Origin: JBJXGE01 sp046154185
GTDB lineage: Bacteria > Planctomycetota > UBA8108 > UBA1146 > JAJFFE01
DNA length: 23,448 nucleotides
Assembly (NCBI GenBank): GCA_046154185.1
Contig: JBJXGE010000011.1
Location: 1-23,448, forward strand
Reading direction: 5' to 3'
The stretch's first letter is position 1. Each line of letters opens with the position of its first letter. Position numbers and translations under genes: made by a program. The notes under the pieces are model-generated. The model had not been told where the DNA came from and made no database searches. It was given only the letters and a program-made list of their open reading frames with translations. Of the stretch, positions 1-7,677 are shown in pieces.

Positions 1-40
1 AAGACGGCCGCCGACAACACGCAAGGTTCGTCGAAACTCT

Positions 41-256
41 GAGGGCCTGCAAGGCCCGTCGGGTTATAGCCCGGGGTTGACCGGCAGGGGCGGTCCGCCG
101 GCCCGGCCGGTCTACCCCGGGTCAGGGCAGAGAACCGTTCCGGCCTGCAAGGCCGGAGGAGAATCGTCGTCTCGCACCGGTAATGCGCCGCATGCGCAAT
201 GTCGATGACGAGGCGAACGGCCTACTGATGGGCGATGGCAAATCGAGTCGTCCGAA
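41..256. repeat. Hairpin-rich dispersed repeat, copy A
   Basis: This non-coding element contains three inverted repeats. The first is a 6-bp stem with a GCA loop (43-48 / 52-57). The second is a 16-bp arm pair with one mismatch (70-85 / 106-121). The third is a 7-bp stem with a GCA loop (140-146 / 150-156). A roughly 100-base tail follows to 256. The core recurs at 337 and 23249. The tail recurs at 23330-23448 with about nine mismatches in 119 bases by hand count. Copy A carries 16 bases (122-137) between core and tail that copy C lacks. The palindromic core suggests a REP-like mobile or structural element; no transposase is nearby. Confidence 0.85.
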
Positions 257-336
257 GTCGTCGCCAACTGAATGCTGTCGCATCGGGTGAACCTCGCGCT
301 GCGAATGGCGCGCTAGAAAAACAACAGATCCGATCT

Positions 337-493
337 GAGGGCCTGCAAGGCCCGTCGGGTTATAGCCCGGGGTTGACCGGCAGGGTCGGTCCGCCGGCCC
401 GGCCGGTCTACCCCGGGTCAGGGTAAAGAAGCGTCCGGCCTGGGTTGGCCGGTCTGCCGGCCTACCCTTGGTAGATCCGGCCTGAAAGGCCGG
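337..493. repeat. Hairpin-rich dispersed repeat, copy B
   Basis: The core of the repeat (337-421) is nearly identical to copies A and C and sits 296 bases after the start of copy A. After 425 the tail differs: it has CCGGCC/GGCCGG blocks and closes with a 7-bp stem and GAA loop (477-483 / 487-493), so it is a variant or partly rearranged unit. The Uma2 gene ends 38 bases further on (convergent side), so the hairpins could also act as its terminator. An open frame crosses this element (235-426), but it follows the repeat and is not treated as a gene. Confidence 0.8.
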
Positions 494-531
494 CGGAGAC
501 GTCGTCTAGAACTGCGCGCTTTCCAGTTCCT

Positions 532-1086
532 TCACCGCCATACGACCGTCAAGTTGAGGCTCACGCCGATGAACGTCAAGCACGTGATTGTTTCGCGGCA
601 TGTGTCTTTGAGTTCGAACACCCCTGCCGTGAGCACGTACTGCTCAACGACACGCGACTCCGGATCGACGATCCAATACTCGCTGACTTGAAACCGTTCG
701 TAGAGCGCGAGCTTGCGGATGCGATCCGTTGCCGCGGACGATGGCGAGAGTATCTCAACCAGCAGGTCCGGGGCGCCGTCGATGAGGGTTGGCGTGATGA
801 TGCCGAGATTCTCGGAGCGAATTGCGATGAGGTCCGGCTCAACGATGTCGTGATTTGAAAATCGGACGCCGACGGGGGCGCCGTAGACCTCACCGTTGCC
901 GCGTTTCTGTATTTGCTCATAGAGTTGCAGTTGAAGCTGAAAGGAAATTTGCTGATGCCGCGGGGCTGGCGCTGCATTCACGATGTGCTCGCCGTCGATA
1001 ATCTCGTGCCGCCGCCCATCATCGTTGGAAATGCGATCGTAGTCCGCGTACGTGAGTTTGGTCCGCGAGTCGGGTAGCGGTGTCAT
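532..1086 (-). CDS. Uma2 family PD-(D/E)XK endonuclease-like protein
   Basis: A 184-residue protein of the Uma2 (formerly DUF820) family, which has a restriction-endonuclease-like PD-(D/E)XK fold and is very abundant in cyanobacteria and planctomycetes; the biological substrate is unknown. Seen in the sequence: the N-terminal HEIIDGE stretch (residues 27-33), a VEPDL motif near 82-86, the PDLLVEILSPSS core (106-117, acidic residue E111), a downstream D-R-x-x-K (121-125) and EYWIVDPE (136-143). Length is normal for the family. The ATG start has a GGGAG-type ribosome site about 10 bases upstream. It is a single gene pointing into the left repeat cluster. These proteins often occur in many copies and are sometimes carried with mobile DNA. 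Family assignment is firm; activity is inferred. Confidence 0.93.
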   Translation of the reverse strand: MTPLPDSRTKLTYADYDRISNDDGRRHEIIDGEHIVNAAPAPRHQQISFQLQLQLYEQIQKRGNGEVYGAPVGVRFSNHDIVEPDLIAIRSENLGIITPTLIDGAPDLLVEILSPSSAATDRIRKLALYERFQVSEYWIVDPESRVVEQYVLTAGVFELKDTCRETITCLTFIGVSLNLTVVWR

Positions 1087-1468
1087 GTGCGACCATCTCC
1101 CTTCGACATTTCACGCGTTACTAGCAGGATCGATTCCAAACGAGCGCAATGTCCTCGTGCCAGCGCAAGTCGTTTTGGCGTGAGTTTACTCTCCCCGATT
1201 GCGATCGCCTATTGCGACATCGACATCGACCGCGGCCGGTCGATCGTCCGCAATTGGCCTCTTCAGGATCGACACGAAGTCTCCTCACGTCGCCCCCTCG
1301 CCCGTCATGCTGATAGAGAAACGTGCGCACAAAACGCCAGCGACGATTGAGGGTCGCTTCCCACACTTCGAACAGCTCCGAATCCGCAGCGCCGTTTCGC
1401 GCGCGCCCAAATATTTTTGTTAGGCGGCGTCAAAGCGACCGCGCTCTTCGCAAAGTCCCGCGCATCAC
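1087..1468. other. Intergenic region without a supported gene
   Basis: This 382-base stretch lies upstream of the Uma2 gene. Frames on both strands translate to arginine- and serine-rich low-quality peptides, and no motif, hairpin or repeat was seen. It should contain the Uma2 promoter, but no clear -35/-10 pair was recognised. Confidence 0.4.
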
Positions 1469-1747
1469 TTGGATCAAAAGGAACGAAATTCTTTGTATGA
1501 GCGACTGGTGGCGATCCGCCCGCGGCTCGATGGGGCGCGCGTATTGGCCTGCGAGTACGTGCCCGAGGATGGACAAGCCAACTACTTGATCGAGCGCGCG
1601 TTCTGGTATGAGAACGCGCCGAAAGACTGGGACCAAGTCTTGCGGAGTTTGCCGTCGGACACGGCGCTCGAGCGTGTCGGGCGCGCGAGCACGACAGCGC
1701 CTTTGACCATGGCGGATGCGGAGCGCCTGCTTCCCGCTGCGCGGTGA
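1469..1747 (+). CDS. Small hypothetical protein or 3' gene remnant
   Basis: The frame codes for 92 residues from a TTG at 1469 (an alternative TTG is at 1490). I do not recognise the family. The peptide looks natural rather than a shadow: balanced composition, a helix-friendly stretch (NYLIERAFWYENAPKDWDQV, about residues 38-57), no cysteine clusters, and GC-rich third positions like the neighbours. Against it: no ATG in frame until near the C-terminus, no clear ribosome site, and no natural-looking extension upstream. It runs convergently into the C39-like gene, whose stop is 24 bases away. It may be a real small protein with a weak start, or the 3' end of a decayed gene. Confidence 0.4.
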   Translation: MDQKERNSLYERLVAIRPRLDGARVLACEYVPEDGQANYLIERAFWYENAPKDWDQVLRSLPSDTALERVGRASTTAPLTMADAERLLPAAR

Positions 1748-1771
1748 AATCCGCTCCGAGCGCCGCCATAA

Positions 1772-3256
1772 TCACTCGTCCGTTTGACGCACGAACGGAT
1801 TGCGGCGCATGACAGGCGAGAAGCGCGAGTGGGTCTTCGGGTCCCAGCCCTCGGGCTCGAAGATGCGGAACTTTGACAGCTCGCGGTTCTTCTTCATCAG
1901 CTCTTTGGGGATGCCGCCTGCCGCGCCTTTGGCGGGGCCGCGCAGGACAGCGGTGCCGGCATCGTTGAGTACGAATCGCAGCTCGCGTACCCCATCGACC
2001 TCCTCGAAATAGTAGCCGACGATCACGACATAGTGGCCGCCTTTGGCGCCTCGCGAGAACAGGCCTGCAACCGGCAGGCCGCGATCCAGCGCCGCCTTGA
2101 TGATGGGGCGCTTCTCCTCCCAGTTTTTGGAATTCACTTCATGAGTCTCGGCCGTGAGCCCCATGAGTTTGTTCAACTGCCTCTCATTTTCGATGAGTCC
2201 GAACTTGGCGTGCATGTACCCTTGCACTGAACCATCGAGATTAAGCGACTTGCCATTTTCGTTGGCGCGCTCCGTGTACTTCGCTTTCGTGCGCGCAAAC
2301 CACGCCACTCGCGCCGGCCACCAATGATCTGGAATGTCGTTGTCGAGGAACTGTACGCCGTCTTTGGCGCTCTTCACGAATGGCTTCGAGGCCGAAGCCA
2401 GTTCGGCGCGCGCGATCCGACGCTCGTAAATCGACTCTTCGGTGCTCGATTCCGGATCGCGCAAGTACCGGAGAATCATCGTATACGACACGATCGAGCA
2501 ACCGGCGCTGCCGAGAGTGTTTTGGCCCGCCGGCGTTCGATCGTCTCGATACTTGAATACCACTTCGCCCCACGCGCGGCGGCGCGTGGCCTTGTCGCCA
2601 CTGTGATAGAAGTCGAGGATCTGCGCGTGATGGAGGTGACCGCTGTCGAGAGTCAGACTGAACTGCGGCAGCGGCTCGACCGCCAACAGCACGCCTTCGC
2701 GTGTGCGCACGAGCGACGCTCGCGACGTGAACAGCGTTTCGCCATCCATTTCGGGATGTTCGATGGTGAACGCGACTTCGAAGAAGTCACCTTCGGCCTC
2801 CGCGCCGTCGTTGGGGATCTCGAGTCGGAACGGCGCCTCCTCGCGACCTAGGAAGTTCACCCAGATCACATCGAGCGCCGAATTGTCGAGCACCCGAGCC
2901 GGAAGCTCGGGCGGCCCGTTCGGCTTGAAGACGACCGTCGAGCGCGGCTTCCGCGATTTCGTGTATTTGCCGCTGCTCTGATTGAAGACCCATGGCTTGA
3001 TCGCTGCGAGCGCGAACGAACCGGTGAAAGTCGCAATGAGGTCGTCGTCGCTCGTCTCGCCGACGTCCGCATCGCGCTCGAAGATGCGAATGCGCACGTT
3101 GTCCGTGCCCGGAAATGGATCGTCGGGCGTGCCCCAACCGAGTCCACCGTCGCTTCGCAACCACCGCTCAATCGAAAGTCGCAAGAACGTCACGCTGATA
3201 TCGAGCGGTTGCTGCCACTTCGCATGTCGAAGGGGTGCGCTTGTCGGGTCGGCCAC
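1772..3256 (-). CDS. C39-like cysteine peptidase/amidase domain protein, possible secreted effector
   Basis: A 494-residue protein with no signal peptide or membrane segment. Residues 1-200 form a beta-rich region that I cannot assign. Residues about 240-440 look like a papain-fold C39-like domain: the nucleophile is probably C253 in the GSAGCSIVSYTMIL helix start (the only cysteine in the protein), the histidine is probably H408 in GGHYVVIVGYY, and N431/D432 in the FVLNDAG segment would complete the triad. C39-like domains cleave peptides or peptidoglycan cross-links; which applies here cannot be read from the sequence. The gene starts 3 bases after the stop of the OmpA/peptidoglycan-binding gene, so the two are almost certainly co-transcribed. 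That partnership suggests a cell-wall or envelope target, possibly as cargo of a contractile injection or type VI system. The domain call is good; the effector role is inference. Confidence 0.72.
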   Translation of the reverse strand: MADPTSAPLRHAKWQQPLDISVTFLRLSIERWLRSDGGLGWGTPDDPFPGTDNVRIRIFERDADVGETSDDDLIATFTGSFALAAIKPWVFNQSSGKYTKSRKPRSTVVFKPNGPPELPARVLDNSALDVIWVNFLGREEAPFRLEIPNDGAEAEGDFFEVAFTIEHPEMDGETLFTSRASLVRTREGVLLAVEPLPQFSLTLDSGHLHHAQILDFYHSGDKATRRRAWGEVVFKYRDDRTPAGQNTLGSAGCSIVSYTMILRYLRDPESSTEESIYERRIARAELASASKPFVKSAKDGVQFLDNDIPDHWWPARVAWFARTKAKYTERANENGKSLNLDGSVQGYMHAKFGLIENERQLNKLMGLTAETHEVNSKNWEEKRPIIKAALDRGLPVAGLFSRGAKGGHYVVIVGYYFEEVDGVRELRFVLNDAGTAVLRGPAKGAAGGIPKELMKKNRELSKFRIFEPEGWDPKTHSRFSPVMRRNPFVRQTDE

Positions 3257-3259
3257 AGC

Positions 3260-4996
3260 TTATTCCTCCTCTTCGTGAGATTCTTCGCACTCGCAGTCAA
3301 TGCTCTCCAGATCGGCCGCGTCGACGTCGGCCTCCGTCCACAGCCAATCGATGGTCGAAAGCAGCGCCGCCGGCAAGACGGCGCCGGGTTCGAGGCGCCA
3401 CGCGTCGGGCGCGCGCGACGCAGACGTCGCACCGCGCACACGCACCGCGTCTGGCCAGCATTCCCAACCGATTTCGTAGTCTCCATCGTCCATCGCCTGC
3501 GGCTCGACCTGTTCACGCGAAGCGACGGTCGCAACGCCGCCGGCGATCTCGAGCCGATACTCGCCGCACAGTAAATCCTGCACGCGCAAATCGCCGCGCT
3601 CATCCGTTTGTGCGGCGCGAGCGAGCGCGGTCGATGGCAATGGACCCGAGAGCGCATAGGGCAACTTGGCGAGCGGTTGCTTGGCGACGTGATCGAAGGC
3701 GCGCACCCAAACCTGATGACGGTAATCGAGGGGCGGGTCGGGCGGTGGGCGCAGCGCCGTCACCGGCAATGTTGCAATTTCGAATTCATCGTAGATCGCG
3801 GCGCCCGGCGCGCCGACGCCGATGTCCACGGCAACGGATTTCGGAATGAGCAACAGGTCCACGAAACGATGGTCGGCGCACGCCGCCGCTGGCGGAATTT
3901 GCGCATGCGCCGCAAACCGTTCGCCGCAGCCGATCGTGGGAAATGCGTCGTCCACATAGCTCAGCGCATCCACCGCGACATCGTTGATTTCGAGAGCGGT
4001 GAGCCATTCGTCTTGCAGCACGTCGAACAGGGCGCCCCACGTTTGGCGACCGAGCACACCGTCTTCGTAGACCGACTGACCGTAGCCGGAGTTGTACTGG
4101 GTTTGAAAGCGTCGCACTGCGGCCGCGGTCGATGATCCCGCGTCATCGTCGATCGGGCCGGGATCACAATCCCAACCGTGATAGTTCGTGAGATACGCAA
4201 GCAACGCTTGTGTATCCTTGACGCGACCGCGCACGGCGACGTGGTCGATCCAGGCATCCCGCTTGTCTTCGATGAAGAGCTCGACTGACTTTGCGCGCCA
4301 CTCGCTGAGTTTCTGATTGTCGGGCTCGGCGCCTTGCGGGTCGGCGTGACCGGCGATGAGAAGGCGGTAATCCGCGTGCGTCGTGAGAAACCGAATCGCT
4401 TCGACGAGGGCAAGCGCCGGTGGAGTCGATGTGCCGGGCAGGGGTAGCAGCACGGCGGAGGCGCTGGTGAACACGAGACCCTCCGTCGCTACTCGGTAGA
4501 TGACGCGCGTGGCGACCGGCGCGGACGGCTGCGGAGTCGGGGCTGGCGCGCGCGGAGTCGGCGCGGCGTGCGGCGCGGGACGCGCGCCTCGATGCGGTGC
4601 GGGCGTCGTGGAGAGTGGGCCGGGTGGCGTGCCGCGGTGGCCGGCCGTTGACGGCGCGCCGTCGCGCGCGCGCACGAGTAGGAGGCGGCCGTGTGTGAGG
4701 TACCGCGCGACTTCACCTAAGACTTGCTCGTTGCTCTTTCGCCACAAGTCGAGCGAATCGAGTTCCGCGAGCAAGAGCCGCAGCTCGAGCATCTGAGCGG
4801 GATCGCGAAGCAACGCCCACACGCGGGCGAGCGCGGCGTCAGTCGCCATGACATTGCGGTCGCTGTCGAGCCGACCACAACTCGGTCGAAGCTCGAGCGG
4901 CTCGAGACCAGGTAGACGAACGGCGCGAACAGTCAAAGCTCGGTCCTTTCCGCACGGGCGACAGCGGCACAGCGCCGAGTCGTCCCACCCTGTCAT
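3260..4996 (-). CDS. OmpA-like and peptidoglycan-binding domain protein
   Basis: A 578-residue protein without signal peptide. The order is: a cysteine-bearing N-terminus (C10, C12, C15), a helical segment (50-105), an Ala/Pro-rich linker (about 112-165), an OmpA/MotB-like domain (about 170-260) with the GHADPQGAEPDNQKLSEWRA signature (216-235), a PG_binding_1-like repeat (about 275-330; TAAAVRRFQTQYN and DGVLGRQTWGALF), and a C-terminal region of beta-rich segments ending in an acidic tail. OmpA-like and PG_binding_1 domains both bind peptidoglycan. Lack of an export signal with two wall-binding modules is typical of injected or baseplate-associated proteins. The ATG at 4996 is kept because the Cys-rich N-terminus looks conserved; the ATG at residue 50 is an alternative. 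It is the first gene of a two-gene unit with the C39-like protein. Confidence 0.82.
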   Translation of the reverse strand: MTGWDDSALCRCRPCGKDRALTVRAVRLPGLEPLELRPSCGRLDSDRNVMATDAALARVWALLRDPAQMLELRLLLAELDSLDLWRKSNEQVLGEVARYLTHGRLLLVRARDGAPSTAGHRGTPPGPLSTTPAPHRGARPAPHAAPTPRAPAPTPQPSAPVATRVIYRVATEGLVFTSASAVLLPLPGTSTPPALALVEAIRFLTTHADYRLLIAGHADPQGAEPDNQKLSEWRAKSVELFIEDKRDAWIDHVAVRGRVKDTQALLAYLTNYHGWDCDPGPIDDDAGSSTAAAVRRFQTQYNSGYGQSVYEDGVLGRQTWGALFDVLQDEWLTALEINDVAVDALSYVDDAFPTIGCGERFAAHAQIPPAAACADHRFVDLLLIPKSVAVDIGVGAPGAAIYDEFEIATLPVTALRPPPDPPLDYRHQVWVRAFDHVAKQPLAKLPYALSGPLPSTALARAAQTDERGDLRVQDLLCGEYRLEIAGGVATVASREQVEPQAMDDGDYEIGWECWPDAVRVRGATSASRAPDAWRLEPGAVLPAALLSTIDWLWTEADVDAADLESIDCECEESHEEEE

Positions 4997-5167
4997 CGCG
5001 ATGGCGCGCGACGGGAGACCGAGTTTTTTGAAAATTGTTAATTATCGAGCTGCTAGTGCGCGACTACATATGCGCGCGGCAGCTGACAGTGCGGTTCTCG
5101 CGCGAGCACAGTCTGACGAACGAGTTGTGCTCACTCTTGGTAAGGACTTTCACGAGTTGGGATATAG
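4997..5167. promoter_or_regulatory. Upstream region of the OmpA/C39-like unit
   Basis: A short AT-rich island (about 5025-5047, with a run of six T then AAAATTGTTAATTAT) stands out in an otherwise GC-rich stretch just upstream of the two-gene unit on the minus strand. This is the likely promoter or UP-element region. No exact -35/-10 pair is claimed. Confidence 0.3.
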
Positions 5168-5395
5168 CTGCCGGCAACCTGCGGTGTCGTACTGTTCCGC
5201 CTGAAGAGCAAGAGCCCTGACGTCACGTGCGAATCCGCCGCCGACGTCGACGACAACGGCGTGCAAACGATCGGCGACCCGATCGGCATGCTCGATGTGT
5301 TGTTCCTAGCTGCGGGACCTATTCCACCGCTCGCGAGTTGCGGGCCGGATCCGACGCCGGACGCGCTCGGATGCGTGTCGAGCGGATGTCCGTGA
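5168..5395 (+). pseudogene. Orphan dockerin-like C-terminal fragment
   Basis: The frame between an in-frame TAG (5165-5167) and TGA (5393-5395) codes for 75 residues. From about residue 15 they match the paired dockerin-like tails of planctomycete secreted proteins: an AADVDDNGVQTIGDPIGMLD calcium-loop-like repeat, LF-x-x-x-GP-x-PP, then CGPDPTPDALGCVSSGCP. The same layout ends the intact SGNH protein at 10211-11185. There is no start codon, no signal peptide and no catalytic part, so this is the 3' end of a gene whose body has been lost. The first dockerin half is truncated (VVLFRLKSKSPDVTC). Such tails are assumed to sort or anchor exported enzymes. Confidence 0.75.
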
Positions 5396-5647
5396 GGCGC
5401 GCGCCAAACCGGCCGCAGAATCGAATCGCAAAGGCGCTTCATTAGCGCGGCGGGTCGCCGACCTCCGCGTGCGAATCCCGGAACAGATTTTCAGCAGTAC
5501 TCGACCCTTACCGCCGCATCCCGCGAGCAGAACGGCAATCAGGCGTCGGCATCGCTTCGGCGCACGCTGAACGCGAGGAGCCGCCGGCTTCTTGAGTCAG
5601 GATAGCCAAGAGTGCGCGTGAACTGCGAGTCGGCCGTTCTCACGTCG
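5396..5647. other. Intergenic, nothing recognised
   Basis: This spacer lies between the dockerin fragment and the end of the HEAT-repeat gene. The frames on both strands are arginine-rich and unconvincing. No strong hairpin was seen. Confidence 0.4.
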
Positions 5648-7486
5648 TCAGTGTCGCGAGATCCGTTGCTTAGATCTTGCAAGCCCTGCCGAGATAACTT
5701 CGCGAACTCTTGTGGATGTCGTCGACGCCAGGACTGCCTCAAGCACCGGTCGCGCTTGCGGCTGCGCGTCCAGGTTTGCCACCAAGTACTCGGCGAGAAG
5801 AGCGGTCACCGCGCTCGACGACTCTTTGCCAAGCGTATCCTTGACGACTTGCACCGACGTTTCGTCGGCCATGTCAAGTCGGACGAGACTTTCCGCAATG
5901 TCGTGCCGCACTCGATCGTCGGTCTCGCGCGAGAGGGCCTGCGTCAGCGCGCTCAAGCTCTGCGAGTTCGGCAGGCTGCCGATGGCTTTCGCCGCCGCGG
6001 CGCGAACCGAAGGCGTGTCGCTCCGGAGATGCGGGGTGATCTCGTCGAGCACCGCAGGGTCCCCCGTGTTGCCGAGCGACTTGAGGAGGATTCCAACTTC
6101 ACCGATAGAACCGGCGCGATGGAGCGCAGCGACCAAATCGCCGCGAACCGCGGGGTATCGCCCATCGTCAACACTTCGCAAGCGTCCCGCGGCGCCGCCG
6201 AGCGCGAGCGCCGCCGTGTTGCCGAACTCGACTCCGTCCGCTTCGCCGCGGCCGTTGAAGATTCGCCAAAGCGCGGCGAAGCTCTGATCGTTTAGGTTAT
6301 CGACGCCTCCGAGCGCAATGATGGCGCGTACTCGCTGCACGTGCTCGACGTCGGCAGCCGTTGCAAGCCTCTCCAGCGCCGCCTGCGCCGCATCATGGCC
6401 CGCTCGTTCCAAAAGCAGCAGGCAAAGCGATCGCACGCGATCGGGCGCCGCGCTCTCGTTAAGCACTCTCTCCACCTCTGCGACGAACTCGGGATGAGCG
6501 GCCAACAGCTTCTTGGCCGAGAGGTACGCGTCGACGCTGAGTCCTTCGGTGAGGAGTAACTGACTCATGGCGTCGGAAAGTTGGCGCTGCGCCGTCAGAG
6601 TCTGCGCAGTTCCATCGCCGGCCGCTCCCTCAATCTTGCCGTTCTGCGAATCGGCGCTCAGCGGGGAATCGAGCGCGGCGAGGGCGCTCAGCAAATCCGG
6701 CGGGATCTCCCCTCGGCGGTCGAGTCGTGCTCGCACCACGAAGCGCATGTCGAGAAGCTTGTCGACCGCCACCTCGAGTCGTTCTTCGACGCGAACATGC
6801 TGCAGCCAGAAATCTTCGCAGATCTCGGCCGTGCCTCGGCTGTCGGCGACGGTCACCGTTGCCGCGAGATCGCCATGTGCGGACGCAAAGTACTCGAGCT
6901 TCTGTTTGTGAACCTTGTTGCCAGCGACGGTATAGCGAACTCGACAGCGCCCGAACGAGTCCGTCGCCTCGCCGACCCAAGTACTCGTTTCTCGACTCGC
7001 CGGCTGGGGAAACCGGAATTCAAACACGCGCATGAGCTCGTCAAGCCGACCGCGTGTTTCGAGTTCGAGCCCGTCGGCGAATCGACATCGCGAAACTTCG
7101 CCGCTGGCAGCGAAGACGACATGAAAAGCACTCGCAAGCCCTGGATTGAACGCGGCGGAATTCGTCGTCGGCGGCACTAGCCGCGCGCCGACAGTGATCT
7201 CGTCAGCGTCCCGGCGTAGCACGCGCAGAATCAGCGTGCCGGAGATTTCTCGATTCTCGACCGACCCGCCGCTAAGAGCGGCGTCGCCGCGGCCGTGAGC
7301 CTCCATCTCGACCGCCAGATCGTAAGCAGCGACCGCGCCGATCGGCCAACACAAGACCGACCCAGTGCTCCGCACTCCTGGAACCACGTTCCGACCGGCT
7401 CGCAACATCCACACGATGGTGAGCGCTAGCCCTAAGACAAGCGCGATACTAAGCAATCGCTTCGCACCCGGAGCATTACGAGTCAT
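5648..7486 (-). CDS. Membrane-anchored HEAT-repeat protein
   Basis: A 612-residue protein with one N-terminal hydrophobic segment (about residues 11-30, after MTRNAPGAKR), either an uncleaved anchor or a signal peptide, so the rest probably lies outside the cytoplasmic membrane. Residues about 45-260 form a beta-rich domain (VAAYDLAVEME, GTLILRVL, TWVGEATDSFGRCRVRY, KQKLEYFAS). Residues about 300-610 are helical, with HEAT-type repeats most visible from 380 on (DPAVLDEITPHLRSDTPSVR, AAAKAIGSLPNSQSLSALTQ, RETDDRVRHDIAESLVRLD). The plan resembles proteins of myxobacteria and planctomycetes with a vitellogenin-like N-terminal layout; that likeness is from memory and untested. HEAT repeats are scaffolds for protein binding. 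The gene follows the large lipoprotein gene after a 191-base gap on the same strand, so they may be co-transcribed and act together at the cell surface. Confidence 0.78.
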   Translation of the reverse strand: MTRNAPGAKRLLSIALVLGLALTIVWMLRAGRNVVPGVRSTGSVLCWPIGAVAAYDLAVEMEAHGRGDAALSGGSVENREISGTLILRVLRRDADEITVGARLVPPTTNSAAFNPGLASAFHVVFAASGEVSRCRFADGLELETRGRLDELMRVFEFRFPQPASRETSTWVGEATDSFGRCRVRYTVAGNKVHKQKLEYFASAHGDLAATVTVADSRGTAEICEDFWLQHVRVEERLEVAVDKLLDMRFVVRARLDRRGEIPPDLLSALAALDSPLSADSQNGKIEGAAGDGTAQTLTAQRQLSDAMSQLLLTEGLSVDAYLSAKKLLAAHPEFVAEVERVLNESAAPDRVRSLCLLLLERAGHDAAQAALERLATAADVEHVQRVRAIIALGGVDNLNDQSFAALWRIFNGRGEADGVEFGNTAALALGGAAGRLRSVDDGRYPAVRGDLVAALHRAGSIGEVGILLKSLGNTGDPAVLDEITPHLRSDTPSVRAAAAKAIGSLPNSQSLSALTQALSRETDDRVRHDIAESLVRLDMADETSVQVVKDTLGKESSSAVTALLAEYLVANLDAQPQARPVLEAVLASTTSTRVREVISAGLARSKQRISRH

Positions 7487-7677
7487 GTTCTCTCTCGAAC
7501 CAGCGGCAACTTGTGCGAGTGAAGCGGTCGTGGCGGGGCCGCGACCGCTACGGGATTCGGATCAACACTCATCGAAAGACCTGGGCGCAGAACACTCGAG
7601 CGCCGCTCAAGCCGGAGACGAGCGCCCCCAGCATCGCGATCATGCACGATGGGCCCCGAGCTTGGTGCCGCCGCGCA

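Noticed and set aside
235..426. 63-residue open frame over the left repeat
   Set aside because: It follows the hairpin repeat and its proline/glycine-rich peptide is just the translated repeat; the repeat also occurs outside this frame context.
1305..1775. 156-residue minus-strand frame
   Set aside because: Low-complexity Arg/Ser/Ala/Pro peptide typical of GC-rich shadow frames, opposite a better plus-strand frame.
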